A stretch of DNA of 64,000 nucleotides from CAYNWT01 sp964450955 (GCA_964450955.1 CAYVFI010000010.1:1-64000), one strand, 5' to 3'; shown: positions 46,570 to 56,115, counted from the first letter of the stretch. Numbers and translations are program-made. The notes: generated by a model not told the origin, from the letters alone.

Positions 46570-47355
46570 CTAGCCGTTTTGGCGTGGGATCACGCGGAGG
46601 TCGTACTCGCCGACGGTTCCGAGGAAACAGCTGGGCCAAAGAACCGGCTGCATTCCGAACTGCCATGCGATGTTGTTCATGTATGGCAAGACAACATCCA
46701 TCGGACTCTGCTCCAACTCGAACCCAAGCACCAAGTGGACGTGATCGTCCAGTAGCCCGATTCGCGACAGCAGGTGCCCATGTCGCTTGGCTGTCTTGCG
46801 GATTGCCGAGCGAACACGTTCCGCCGCTGTTTCGTCAATAACTGTCGTCCGAGCGAATCGCAGAACAACATGCAGGTTGCAGCGATACCGAGCGTGGCTG
46901 CTTAAGCGAAACCGACCGAGGTCGACTTCCGGGTCCGTCCACTGAAAGTCGATCATCGACGAGTCGATGTCACCTTCGTCACTCGCGTGGTGTTCAAGTT
47001 GTGCGGCGACGTAGTACTCAACCTTCTCACGCTGCGTTGAGCCGACACTGTGCAGATCATAGTTCCGCTGAAACGCCTTCGGTCGTTCGGCACGCACGAG
47101 CGTCTGCATCCAACCCTTCATCCGCTGCGTGATGTCGCGCGGTGCAATGGAGGGAAGTGTGCTCAGCAAGAACTGACTGCACGTTGTGTTGCTGAATTGA
47201 TGACTCAGGACGCGGACGCCAGCCTGTTCGCCGTATTCCTTCAGCCTTTCAAGCCATTCATCGCCCGGATGCACTTCCCGCCAGAACAGCGTGTAACTCC
47301 AGTTGAGCTGAAACGCACAACGAGTCTTCCCTGGCATGTAGATCGGCTCTGGCAT
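46570..47355 (-). CDS. Two-domain Y1/HUH transposase-family protein
   Basis: The 261-residue protein looks like two Y1-type (IS200-like) domains joined. First half (about 12-125): CAFQLNWSYTLFW, then a position where DHVHLLV would be expected reads TTCSQFLLST, so the HUH histidines are replaced by Cys and Gln; but the Tyr helix VEYYVAAQLEHH is well kept. Second half (about 150-255): YRCNLHVVLRF and DDHVHLVLG, with both HUH histidines (205, 207), but no clear Tyr helix after it. The halves are complementary, so the protein may form one composite active site. It lies between inverted REP doublets. Mobility is inferred, not shown. Confidence 0.78.
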   Translation of the reverse strand: MPEPIYMPGKTRCAFQLNWSYTLFWREVHPGDEWLERLKEYGEQAGVRVLSHQFSNTTCSQFLLSTLPSIAPRDITQRMKGWMQTLVRAERPKAFQRNYDLHSVGSTQREKVEYYVAAQLEHHASDEGDIDSSMIDFQWTDPEVDLGRFRLSSHARYRCNLHVVLRFARTTVIDETAAERVRSAIRKTAKRHGHLLSRIGLLDDHVHLVLGFELEQSPMDVVLPYMNNIAWQFGMQPVLWPSCFLGTVGEYDLRVIPRQNG

Positions 47356-47373
47356 ATCCGCAGACTAACAAAA

Positions 47374-47486
47374 CTCCGCCACCGACTTTACGTCGGTGGT
47401 TTAACGGCTTCTGCACTATTTGAGTTTCAGAGCGATAGAGTAGTGCATATTCCGTGGGCCCACCGACATAAAGTCGGTGGCGGAGG
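47374..47486. repeat. REP doublet, right copy
   Basis: About 110 bp: CCGCCACCGACTTTACGTCGGTGG, an inner hairpin (TGCACTA...TAGTGCA) and an inverted REP copy ending at GGTGGCGGAGG. It lies 19 bp upstream of the start of the transposase gene and 9 bp downstream of the stop of the next gene. It matches the reverse complement of 46421-46530. Confidence 0.88.
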
Positions 47487-47494
47487 TTACGCGC

Positions 47495-48124
47495 TCACGC
47501 CAGCTCGCGATGGTAGACCGCTTCGAGGAACATCTTGCTGGCTTCGCATTCGTCCTTTGAGGCTCTCAGTTCCTTCAAGACGCCTGCAACCTGAGCCTGC
47601 CGCTCGTCCAGCTCTGCACTGCCCTTGGCATGAGCGATAAGAAACACCTCATGGGAAGCTTCGTCCCGGAGTTCGTACACGTCGTAGGCGTCGACCATTG
47701 GGATCATCGTGAATGTGGGCACAGTCCCTGCCATGATCGGGATCATGATGAATCCTTTGAACTCGCTTTTGGATTCGACCAGCTTAGGAACGCCCGTCAC
47801 AATCGCACTCGCGCCGACGACGCCCTGGGCCAACGCTTCGGAAGGAAGCCACCATGTGGGCTTCTGGGACTCCATGCCCGTACGCAAACTGGGCGACAGC
47901 ATCTGCACAACCTGATCCTTGTCCGAGTCCGATAGCTCGGCCATCGCCAGATCCAGAAACAGCGCCATCTTTTGCTTATCTGCGAAGCAGCCAGCGACCT
48001 TTCCCAGCTCCGCACCCGTGATCACTCCGTCGTCTGCTTTGGCCAGGATGTTGTAGAACCTTCCTCCATTGTCCAGGGAAGTTTGAGCGTCCTGAAGATC
48101 CGAAAATGGGATAACTTGTTGCAT
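47495..48124 (-). CDS. Hypothetical protein
   Basis: The 209-residue protein has no signal peptide. It starts MQQVIPFSDLQDAQTSL and has helical segments (KMALFLDLAMAELSDSDKDQVVQML) and a hydrophobic stretch (GFIMIPIMAGTVPTFTMIPMV). It ends with a helical part rich in Glu and Lys (ELDERQAQVAGVLKELRASKDE). I do not recognise the family. Its stop codon lies 9 bp from the right REP doublet, so that element ends right behind the gene. Confidence 0.7.
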   Translation of the reverse strand: MQQVIPFSDLQDAQTSLDNGGRFYNILAKADDGVITGAELGKVAGCFADKQKMALFLDLAMAELSDSDKDQVVQMLSPSLRTGMESQKPTWWLPSEALAQGVVGASAIVTGVPKLVESKSEFKGFIMIPIMAGTVPTFTMIPMVDAYDVYELRDEASHEVFLIAHAKGSAELDERQAQVAGVLKELRASKDECEASKMFLEAVYHRELA

Positions 48125-48472
48125 GGAGGACCGGGCGATTAAAGGATGGACCGAAGTAAGAATTATAGCGAACCAAATGAGATCCCGTCCGGTCTACCAC
48201 GATCAGGCAAGCCATTGCGTACTGAGACATACCGCGAGCTTACTGAACCCATCGGGCCAGCCGCCTCGAACGATCTCCGCCCCCAACCAAAGGAATCGGG
48301 TTTCTTTGGTCAGCCGCCCCCTGCCGGTGGCCACCGAATCACAGTTCCAACGAGCTCTACAGCCCGCCCGAGACTGACCGCTTGCGTTGACGACCAATTC
48401 TTGATTCATTGGCTACCCGGGATTTCACGATCCGCCAGCTTTCAAAACAGTTGTTGCCAGCGAGGAAGAAGT

Positions 48473-48817
48473 ATGTCGACCTGGAAAGTCAATGTTCGTG
48501 GCGAACAACACACGGTGCAGTTCGACAGCCCCACGTTCGGAAGAAAAATCATCTACGTTGATGGACAGAAACTGAAGAAGGTCGGCTTGATGACTTCGAT
48601 GTGGTCCAGCTACCACTTTGACGTCCACGGCGAACCGGCAACCATCAAGTTCCGCGCGATCAAGCGAATGCAGGGCATGAGCCTGTACATGAATGGTGAG
48701 AAGGTCGAACCCGAACCCGGAGCGGAGATGTCGGCCGAAGCATTGGGCATGCTGATGATCGGCGTTCTGATCTTCATTGCCGGCGTGTTCATATTTGCGG
48801 CCACGCGGGGTCGGTAG
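48473..48817 (+). CDS. Small FAIM1-like protein with C-terminal membrane anchor
   Basis: ATG at 48473 follows the sequence CGAGGAAGAAGT, with GAGGAAG as Shine-Dalgarno; the longer upstream frame is not used. The 114-residue protein has two short beta blocks (WKVNVRGEQHTVQFDSPTFGRKIIYVDG and YHFDVHGEPATIKFRAI). These resemble the Fas-apoptosis-inhibitor (FAIM1) beta domain; this is weak similarity from pattern only. A C-terminal membrane segment (about 92-110, LGMLMIGVLIFIAGVFIFAAT) follows. The next gene 53 bp downstream also has a C-terminal membrane segment. Confidence 0.65.
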   Translation: MSTWKVNVRGEQHTVQFDSPTFGRKIIYVDGQKLKKVGLMTSMWSSYHFDVHGEPATIKFRAIKRMQGMSLYMNGEKVEPEPGAEMSAEALGMLMIGVLIFIAGVFIFAATRGR

Positions 48818-48869
48818 GGCTTTGCCGTTTGCGATCGATCGGCAACCAACAACCAAAGGGACCGCCACG

Positions 48870-49256
48870 ATGACTGAATCAATCATCACATGTCGAGACA
48901 CCGACTCTGGCGGAGTGTTGGTCCGGGCAGTCGTGTATACAGAGAGAGCCACCATCCGCTTCGATAACTGCCATGTGCAGCAGAAGTTTCTGACGTACCG
49001 ATCAGACCCGGCTGTCGAGTTTCGCATCGACGATCTCCGCAGCGTGCGCGAAGCTCAGCAGTCGCTTTGGATCAAGACACCCGACGGCGTGGTTCGAGTC
49101 TTCTCAAGCTGGAAGAACTACAAAGCCTTCCGCAAGACACTAATGACACTCGCACCTGAATCCAGCGATCCGTGGTACACGCACCCGAAGCTCATCTTCG
49201 TGTATGCAACTCTTATCGTGCTGATTTTGGTCCTGCTGCTATTTCGGTTTGCGTAG
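48870..49256 (+). CDS. Small tail-anchored protein of unknown family
   Basis: ATG at 48870 follows AAAGGGACCGCCACG. The 128-residue protein has a beta-rich N-terminal part (ITCRDTDSGGVLVRAVVYTERATIRFDNCHV; EFRIDDLRSVREAQQSLWIKTPDGVVRVFSSWKNYKAF) and a C-terminal membrane segment (about 108-127, LIFVYATLIVLILVLLLF). It follows the FAIM1-like gene on the same strand, and the two are similar in layout, so they may form a pair. No known function. Confidence 0.68.
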   Translation: MTESIITCRDTDSGGVLVRAVVYTERATIRFDNCHVQQKFLTYRSDPAVEFRIDDLRSVREAQQSLWIKTPDGVVRVFSSWKNYKAFRKTLMTLAPESSDPWYTHPKLIFVYATLIVLILVLLLFRFA

Positions 49257-49381
49257 AACTGGAAGCGCTCGCGGTGCCGTTCCTGCCGCCGGCCGCCGAG
49301 CTGATTGTTTTGCAAAGACGCCAGCCTTGACCGGTTCAAAACAGCCGTACTGACGCCCTAACAATTCTGTCGGCTGCGTGC

Positions 49382-50275
49382 TTACTTATCGGACGCGGGC
49401 CTGGCGGCCGAAACCTTGCCGACTGACAACCTACGCCATGGTTCTCGTCTGGCCGGGTCGCGTGAGTACACAGCCATAAACCCGTCACGAATCGTCACGG
49501 CATCATTTTCCCAGGCGTAATTGAAACCGGTTATGTAGTAGCGATGGGTTGATGGATCTCCCATTCGAATCGCTTCTTCAAAGAACACTTCACCTTTTGT
49601 GATCCAAATCAGACGGTCAGTCCCATCAATGACTCCCACGTGAGGACGCCGGACAACTTCCTTCTCAACATTCTGATCGCGAATGTGAACCACGTAGCCC
49701 AGCAGGTAGTTACGCTTGCCGTCCGCCGACGAACACACATGGTTCAGGCCATAACCATCGCCGACCCATGCGTACTGATAGCCGTTTAGTCTGACTGACT
49801 TGCCATCGGCCAGATAGCTGCGCACCGGGTTGGACGACACGTAAGAGCCCCAATGGTGATCGACCTTGCGTTTGTCCCAAATGCCAAACCACTTACCTTC
49901 AAACGACCCGTAGAACTGTTTCGGATCAGGCAACGAACGCGAGCCCGCAATCGCTTCGACGATTTGTTTGGGGGCCAGAGCGAAACGACCAAGCGTGTAT
50001 CGGCCGTCGGTTGCTTCTTTGACCTGGTCCTCCACTGCAAGCCGAAAGTCGACACTTGCGTTTGCAATTGCGGCAGCTTTACTGGCCCTGCGACCGTCGG
50101 AAAGATGCAAGAGATCTCGCCGGAACCTTTCTGCTTCGACGGTCGATCGTTTCAGGAAGTTGTCGAAGCTTAGTTCGTCTGTTCGACGTTCCAAGGCTTC
50201 GAGAACCGACGGCTTCCGAACCTTCTGAGGCTCCGTGTTCTGAACCAACATCAACACGACTATTGCAGTGCACAT
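49382..50275 (-). CDS. Probable secreted protein of unknown function
   Basis: ATG at 50275 (MCTAIVVLMLVQN) is preferred over the upstream frame, which overlaps the preceding membrane-protein gene. The 297-residue product has a short hydrophobic N-terminus, a charged helical part (about 15-85) and a beta-rich C-terminal half (FYGSFEGKWFGIWDKRKVDHHWG, GYQYAWVGDGYGLNHVCSSADGKRNYLLGYVVHI). The start lies 10 bp after the stop of the membrane protein, so the two are probably cotranscribed. I do not recognise it. Confidence 0.68.
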   Translation of the reverse strand: MCTAIVVLMLVQNTEPQKVRKPSVLEALERRTDELSFDNFLKRSTVEAERFRRDLLHLSDGRRASKAAAIANASVDFRLAVEDQVKEATDGRYTLGRFALAPKQIVEAIAGSRSLPDPKQFYGSFEGKWFGIWDKRKVDHHWGSYVSSNPVRSYLADGKSVRLNGYQYAWVGDGYGLNHVCSSADGKRNYLLGYVVHIRDQNVEKEVVRRPHVGVIDGTDRLIWITKGEVFFEEAIRMGDPSTHRYYITGFNYAWENDAVTIRDGFMAVYSRDPARREPWRRLSVGKVSAARPASDK

Positions 50276-50285
50276 TGCTCGCCCA

Positions 50286-51794
50286 TCACTGATGTCCAGC
50301 GAAACCATTAACGATCGCGACCGTCGCGATCGCAATAACAGCCTGACAGGTTCCCAGTGCCCACCAAACCCGGGACGCTCTGCCTTTGCCGTCCGATGCC
50401 AGGATTGCCGCCCCGCTCCAAACAAATGCAGGCGTCAGCAAGACCCACAAGCGAGCCGCCTCACCCATATTCTTCCCCGACAGCCACAGCAGCGCCCACG
50501 TTCCCACAACAGCAAGCGGAGTTGCAAACCGCCGCACGTCGCGAGTCCGAATCGCAGCGACAACTCCAACCACCGACATCAACAGCACCGGGGCACCAAC
50601 CGTCAAAACCAACTCCAACGGATTCACAACCAACCACTTTCCGTAAGTGCGTTCGAACTGCGCGTAGAACCCGGCGTGGTTGTGAAAATTAAGTACCCAC
50701 GTACTCCAGAGCCTCACTCCGGTTGCCAGATAAAACAACAGCGTCGCGACAGCAAACGCTCCCAGCAACCCGGCAAACACACCAACCGCGGCCCCTGCCG
50801 TGGGTCGCTGTTGCCGAATCCGAACCAACGCATGCAGTCCCGCCAGCACAGCGATTGGCAGCATCGCCAACGAAAGCATCATGCCCAACCAAAACACGAC
50901 GCCCGCACAAGCCGCGCGAACAATCGAACCTTTATCCCAGGCAGACAAAGTGAACCACAAGAACGCTGCGGCGATGCATGGATAAATCGCGTCCGATTTC
51001 GGCAGGAACACAGCCACGCCAGGAACCAGTGGCCATAGCGATCCCAACAACAGACTGCTCTCCCCGCTCAGTTCCCGCCGCAACAATCCGTACAACGGCA
51101 CCACGGTCATCGCCGCTGCCAGCTGAGTCAACAACACAGACAACCACAACGCCGCGCGGTCTGGCGATGAGAGTTCCAGCTTTGAAACTGCCCGTTCGAA
51201 CTCCGTCGAGACGGATCTCGGTATTGTTGCCCTCACTGCACTCGCGAATCCCTCATTCTCACGGCACAACTTCAGCAGCCCATAGTTCAACATCACCAGG
51301 CCCGGTGGATGCGTGCCTTTGTGCAGCACGTCACCTTTCTTCATTTCGGCTTCGAACGACCCCACGTACTCGGCCATCCCATCCAACTCGCGCGCGTCGA
51401 CGAAGTAGCCTGACGAACCCCAGTGGTAAAGGACCCACATCGGTTTTAAGTTCCGGTGCGGCGACGGCGCGCAGCTTTGAATCGACCAGAGGACGATGAA
51501 TCCCATCGCCGCGACGGTCGGAACCGCAACCCATGCCGTCCAGGCGGATCCATCCAACTTGCGTGCGAGAGTTCGAACCAGAATCAGATAGCCCGCGATG
51601 ACCACCACACAAACTGCAATCGGGATGGCGACGTCGGGAATTGTGAGAAGGGCGTGGCGGCCCCAAAGCCATTCGCCAGGAACACCGATCTCAATGACGC
51701 CGAATGCGAAAGAAGCAATCCACGCAATCGCGGCAACGGCAGAGACGACAATTCCAATCTTCAGCTGTCCGGCATGTGGGTCAGGTTCAGTCAT
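50286..51794 (-). CDS. Multi-pass membrane protein, GT-C/ArnT-like
   Basis: The 502-residue protein has about ten predicted membrane helices. Early in the sequence a loop with KGTHPPGLVMLNYGLL resembles the HPPG-type segment of GT-C glycosyltransferases (ArnT, PMT-like), which use polyprenyl-phosphate sugars. The acidic DARELDGM segment lies in a likely periplasmic loop; no classic DxD pair can be assigned with confidence. It is likely to transfer a sugar or act on a lipid-linked donor, but this is inference. The downstream gene at 49382-50275 starts 10 bp after its stop. Confidence 0.72.
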   Translation of the reverse strand: MTEPDPHAGQLKIGIVVSAVAAIAWIASFAFGVIEIGVPGEWLWGRHALLTIPDVAIPIAVCVVVIAGYLILVRTLARKLDGSAWTAWVAVPTVAAMGFIVLWSIQSCAPSPHRNLKPMWVLYHWGSSGYFVDARELDGMAEYVGSFEAEMKKGDVLHKGTHPPGLVMLNYGLLKLCRENEGFASAVRATIPRSVSTEFERAVSKLELSSPDRAALWLSVLLTQLAAAMTVVPLYGLLRRELSGESSLLLGSLWPLVPGVAVFLPKSDAIYPCIAAAFLWFTLSAWDKGSIVRAACAGVVFWLGMMLSLAMLPIAVLAGLHALVRIRQQRPTAGAAVGVFAGLLGAFAVATLLFYLATGVRLWSTWVLNFHNHAGFYAQFERTYGKWLVVNPLELVLTVGAPVLLMSVVGVVAAIRTRDVRRFATPLAVVGTWALLWLSGKNMGEAARLWVLLTPAFVWSGAAILASDGKGRASRVWWALGTCQAVIAIATVAIVNGFAGHQ

Positions 51795-51910
51795 TCAGGA
51801 AGCGCACCGCGGTCGAGTTCTGGTCTCTTTACTTTGTGTAACATACGGCGCGAACCCAAAAAAGCGGAGGTCAAACAACCTTCCCGTCAGCCCGCTGGCA
51901 CCAAAAAGAA

Positions 51911-51942
51911 GAAGCCCTCCGCGATTGCTCACGAAGGGCTTC
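51911..51942 (-). terminator. Probable Rho-independent terminator of the metalloprotease gene
   Basis: GAAGCCCT and AGGGCTTC make an 8-bp stem with a longer loop. Reading leftward it is followed by T-rich TTCTTTTTGG. It lies about 27 bp after the metalloprotease stop at 51969. Confidence 0.75.
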
Positions 51943-51968
51943 GGTCTCGCTACGGAAATTCCAGCAGG

Positions 51969-54961
51969 TTACTTCTCTTCTTTTTGCTCTTCGCGGAGAA
52001 AGAAGAAGCCACCGCCACCACCAGAGCTATCGCTCTGATTGAAGACATAGTCAGCGTCCAGCGCCTTCTTGATCTGTTCACCAGCTGAAGCCAGGTGGGC
52101 AGTCGTGTAAGGATCCTTCTCGCCAGCCTTCTCGATCATCTTGTGAATCCTCTGCAGTTCGGCTCGAGCCAACGTTTGGATCGGCTTGTAGGCTGCAGAC
52201 GAACCAGCACCCGGAAGGGTCAGGTCAATCAGGCGTTCCATGTGCTCGCGTTGCAGGTTGCGACGCAGGCTGCTGATGGCAGGCTTCCGGGCAGTACCCT
52301 TGCCGCCTTCTGCCTTTTCAACTTCTGACCAAATCGCATCGCTGACGGCCGTCAGGAGTTCCGGCAACGTGAGAGCATCCTGATCAGCCGGGATGCGGTA
52401 TTCGTTGTCGTAAACGCGTTGCAGTGTGGTCGGATTCATCAGCATCGTCAGAGTACTGGATTGGATACCCATGATGCGATCGTGAACCGGCCACGTTGCC
52501 TCGCCGCCGCCCCAGTGATCGACGGTCAGTTGGTTCAGCAGTTCTGCCGTGAGACCAAACGCTTCGTCTTTGAAGCTGTGCTCCATAACAAAGGCCAGAG
52601 CCTTACGCTGCTGTTCAACAGGAACCACAACAACAGGCTTGCGAGCATTCGGATCGCCCTTGAAGTCACGATTCACAAACGCGCCACCGACCCAGTTGGC
52701 CATCATGCCGACGGCTCGAGACTGCAAGCTTAGCGTCATCTCGTAACCCTTACGCGCCTTCGCCCAACTCTCGCCTTCTTTGACAAAGTCCTTCAACAGC
52801 TTCTCGCGGTGTGACTTGGCGAGTTCGACCTGTGAATTCGCGAAGTCCAACGGGTCGGCTGCAAAGTCGTAGCGTCGAGCCAATGGGTCCGGGCCGCTGG
52901 TGTCTTCATCAGTCGCAAAGGCAAGTTGTGGTTCAGCGACACGAGCCAGAACCTTCTTCAGATCCTTGGTTGTGTAGCCGTACTCGATGGCCCATTCGTC
53001 ATACGGACCAATGCCCTTCATGATCCAATCGCCCTTGGCACCATCCTTCTTCGCATTGATGTTGGTACCGACGTAGTCCATGACAGAACCCGACATGGCT
53101 TCTGTGAGCTGCTCTTTGCCGTTGATCTTGTCCAGCGGGTGAATGCTGGACCCCTTGAAGTTGTGTCGCAGGCCAAGCGTGTGACCAACTTCGTGAGCGA
53201 CGAGGTGAGAAAGCAGAGGGCCGATGAAGCTTTCAGGCATGCCGTCCAGCTTTTGCTCTTCGTCCTTCTTGTCTTTCTTCTTTTCATCCTCATCCTTCTT
53301 GTCCCCGTCTTTCTTTTCATCCTNNNNNNNNNNNNNNNNNNNNNNNNNNNNNNNNNNNNNNNNNNNNNNNNNNNNNNNNNNNNNNNNNNNNNNNNNNNNN
53401 NNNNNNNNNNNNNNNNNNNNNNNTTGTCTTTCTTCTTTTCATCCTCATCCTTCTTGTCCCCGTCTTTCTTTTCATCCTTCTTCTTGTCGTCGTCCTTCTT
53501 CTTTTTGTCCTCCTCTTCCTGCATCATCATTTCGAGATGCATTCGCATGAGACCAACTTCGAAGGCCATTCCATCAGCCGCGTTGCACAAGCCACCAAAT
53601 GGCTTGGTAAGCGCTTTGTCAGAGGTCAGGCTGCGTTCGCGTGAGACAGCAAAGTCTTTTGCAATCTGGCGAGCCACCTGCATCCGCTTTGCTGGTTCAG
53701 CCAGTCGAACGCGAGGGTCCCAGTTGGGATGCTGAGCCAGCCAGTTGTAGGTCTCAGCTGAGAAACCTTCCATCGCGATCTGCGGCAGCAGTTCGGTGAA
53801 CTCTTTCTCGAAGCTGCGAATCCAACCGTCGGTCAGAATGATGTCTGCGTCCAGAATCTGCCCGGTCAGTGGATGAACGCGTGATGGACCGATGGCTGTT
53901 CCAATGTCGTTGTTCAACCATCGAACAAAGTTGTACTGCACATCTTCAGGATCTTTGTCCATGTGGCGACCGTCGCCCTGTTGACGGACTTCAATTGCGT
54001 TAAAGATGCCCACCTTCTCAAAGGCTTTGTTCCAGGAGAGAACACCATCAGCAACCCATCGTCGATATCGAACAGGAGTGGTGTGTTCGATGTAGAAGAT
54101 AATCGGTTCCTTCGGTGGGCTGAGCTTCAACGACGGGTCAGCCTTGGTCAGATGCCATCGCGTGATGTAGCGGACATCTTTCTTCTCATCGTCATACGCG
54201 CTGAGGTCGGTGTATTCGGTGGTGAAGTAACCAATGCGGGGGTCCGCCTTACGCGGCTGGTAACCGGTTGAGTCGGGAACTTCGCTGATCGAAAAGTGCA
54301 CTGTCTTCAGATTGCCGCTGATGTCAGCCAATTCAAAAGCGACTTCGATGTTGTTCTCGAACGTCTTCTTCTTTTTGACGCTCACCAGACCGGTGCGAGT
54401 GTAAGTTGGATGGGGCGTGAAGCTCAGGTCAAAGTAAAAGGCATCCGGTCCGAAAAACTTCCGCAGATTAGTAAGCAGAACCTGGTCGAGATCGATGACA
54501 GGTCCGCCACCGGGACCAGTCGTCACAATTCGCGTATCCAGGAGAATTTGATCCGTGAAAAGCCGCTTCACAGACCTGCTTGCTTCCTTGTCCTTCTTAC
54601 TCGTCCGCACTTCGATCTGCGGCTTGATGAGCGCTAGGCGATTACCATACTTCCGCCAGTAAACGTACTGCTCACCACTCTGAAGCCCTGCGTAGCGAGC
54701 ACCGCCAGCGAGTGTGAGCGCGAACATGTACTTCTTCGAACTGAAGCTCGAAGGCAGTTCGGCGTACATCTCCCCGGTGTTCTTCTTGTGGTACAGCGTG
54801 TACATGGGCCGCGTCCCTTCAGCAGCCGGCACTTTGTCGTACCCCTTGAGGATCTCAGCGTGGGGAGGCAGCTTGGCCTGTCCGAAAGCAGAACTCGCTG
54901 CGACTCCGACCGCCAATACGAAATAGAACGCAGAACGCATGTTGCGTTTCGATTGCATCAT
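51969..54961 (-). CDS. Secreted zinc metalloprotease, DUF5117-type (interrupted by assembly gap)
   Basis: A signal peptide (residues 1-28, ending near SSAFGQ) precedes about 965 residues. The N-terminal part (MYTLYHKKNTGEMYAELPSS, YWRKYGNRLALIKPQ) and the middle part match DUF5117/DUF5118 zinc metalloproteases. The zinc motif HEVGHTLGLRHN follows a low-complexity KKDEKKDGDKKDEDEKKKD region, which carries the assembly gap (53324-53423). Downstream of the gap the frame must shift by one base, so the gap length in the deposited sequence is wrong: it should be 2 modulo 3. Both sides of the gap belong to one gene. The protein is probably a large secreted peptidase; substrate unknown. Confidence 0.85.
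53269..53478. repeat. Collapsed 57-bp tandem repeat with assembly gap
   Basis: The same stretch of about 55 bp lies on both sides of 100 N (53269-53323 and 53424-53478). It codes for the 19-residue unit KDEKKDGDKKDEDEKKKDK. The gap is therefore likely to be a collapsed tandem array. The real copy number is not known. Confidence 0.9.
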
Positions 54962-55309
54962 GATTCCTCAGAAAAAGACAATGGATAAACCGGTCTCCCG
55001 GATATGAACTCAGCCCAAATTCTAGACACACAGCTGGGGACGTGCATCCGAATATGTAACTCTGAACGCCAGAAGGCGCTGAGCTGAAGACAGAAGGCAT
55101 TCGCGGGCGGTTACGGCAAATCCGAGTTTAGCGTGGGCGGATTCCGCTACTTTGTCGCCATTTGACAACGTGGCCTGGTTCACAGAGTCCTGGAACACCC
55201 CGCGTGGTCGAGGAAGAGACAAGGCTTCCGGGGCCATGACCAGCATTGTTTTCCGTGCGCCCCTTCGCATTCTCCCGCGACCGAGAAAGGGGCGTGATAG
55301 CGCGGTTCT
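54962..55309. other. Intergenic region
   Basis: A 350-bp region between the PP2C gene stop and the metalloprotease start, both on the minus strand. The metalloprotease promoter should lie here. I see no RNA gene and no gene-like frame with recognisable features. Confidence 0.6.
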
Positions 55310-56074
55310 TCAGTCTACAAATACCACGAGACTGGTGATGTTGTCGCGAGAACCACCCGCCTGAGCCGCTTCGACCAAGCTCTGAGCAACAACCTGCGGA
55401 TCGTCGGACGACTGCATCAACTCTTTGATCGCCGCATCAACCTCAGCGCCCGTACTCACTGTCTTGTCCCAGTCTGTCACACCGTCAGAACACAACAGGT
55501 ATCGGTCGCCAGCTTGTGGAACAATCGGCTTGGCATCAGCGCCGCCGCCACCTTCTTTGGTTCCGAGATAGCGATACAACACGTTCTTGTAGCGGTGGTT
55601 CTCTGCTTCCTCTTCCGTAATGGTTCCAGCTTCAAGCAAAGCCTGAGTCAGAGAATGATCGCGCGTTAGCTGCGTCAGTTCGCCGTTGCGAAGCTGGTAG
55701 ACTCGACTATCCCCAACGCCACCGATCAGGAATTGCCCACCGGCCTGAACCAGGAAGACCACGGTTGTTCCCATATTGCGAGCGTCAGGGTCGACCTCAC
55801 CCAATGCCATGATTTCAGAATTGGCGTGCGTGACAGCGGTATCAATATCGTCAGCCGCTTTGTTGACGTCGTCCTGTTCAAAGTTGATCAGTTGATCAAG
55901 CTTCTTCGGAATCAATTCCACGGCCAACGCGCTTGCTTTCTCGCCGGCGCTCTGCCCACCCATGCCATCGGCAACGACGAAGAATCGGTTCTGTGAATCA
56001 ACCAGACCCGAGTCTTCGTTGTTGTCTCTAAAGTTACCGGTGATGCTGACGTAACCGGTTCGAACTGAAAACAT
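55310..56074 (-). CDS. PP2C-family serine/threonine phosphatase
   Basis: The 254-residue protein has the PP2C motifs RDNNED, VVADGMGGQSAGE, IGGVGDSRVY, LTRDHSL and CSDGVTDW (metal-binding Asp residues), with the final motif SRDNITSLVVFV. It resembles Stp/PrpC-type phosphatases that reverse Ser/Thr kinase action. No kinase is adjacent in the window, but an FHA protein gene occurs at 31687-32577. It lies 42 bp downstream of the LmbE-type gene on the same strand and may be in one transcript with it. Confidence 0.93.
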   Translation of the reverse strand: MFSVRTGYVSITGNFRDNNEDSGLVDSQNRFFVVADGMGGQSAGEKASALAVELIPKKLDQLINFEQDDVNKAADDIDTAVTHANSEIMALGEVDPDARNMGTTVVFLVQAGGQFLIGGVGDSRVYQLRNGELTQLTRDHSLTQALLEAGTITEEEAENHRYKNVLYRYLGTKEGGGGADAKPIVPQAGDRYLLCSDGVTDWDKTVSTGAEVDAAIKELMQSSDDPQVVAQSLVEAAQAGGSRDNITSLVVFVD

Positions 56075-56115
56075 CTCTTACCTCAATCGCATGAGCGCGA
56101 TAACTGATCCGTGGG

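Larger units (their letters stand above)
46421..47486 (-). mobile_element. REP-flanked Y1/HUH transposase element (REPtron-like)
   Basis: A transposase-family gene (46570-47355) lies between two REP doublets in inverted orientation. Left flank is the RAYT remnant; right flank is the hypothetical gene whose stop codon is only 9 bp from the right REP doublet. Such REP-bounded transposase units are known from RAYT biology. The doublet pair acts here as long imperfect terminal inverted repeats; mobility was not shown. Confidence 0.75.

Noticed and set aside
53018..53323. Arg-rich continuation of the metalloprotease frame beyond the N run
   Set aside because: It is the wrong frame caused by the placeholder gap length; the true frame continues with the HEVGH motif.
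55022..55270. Minus-strand 82-codon frame between the metalloprotease and PP2C genes
   Set aside because: No start signal or recognisable features; treated as intergenic.
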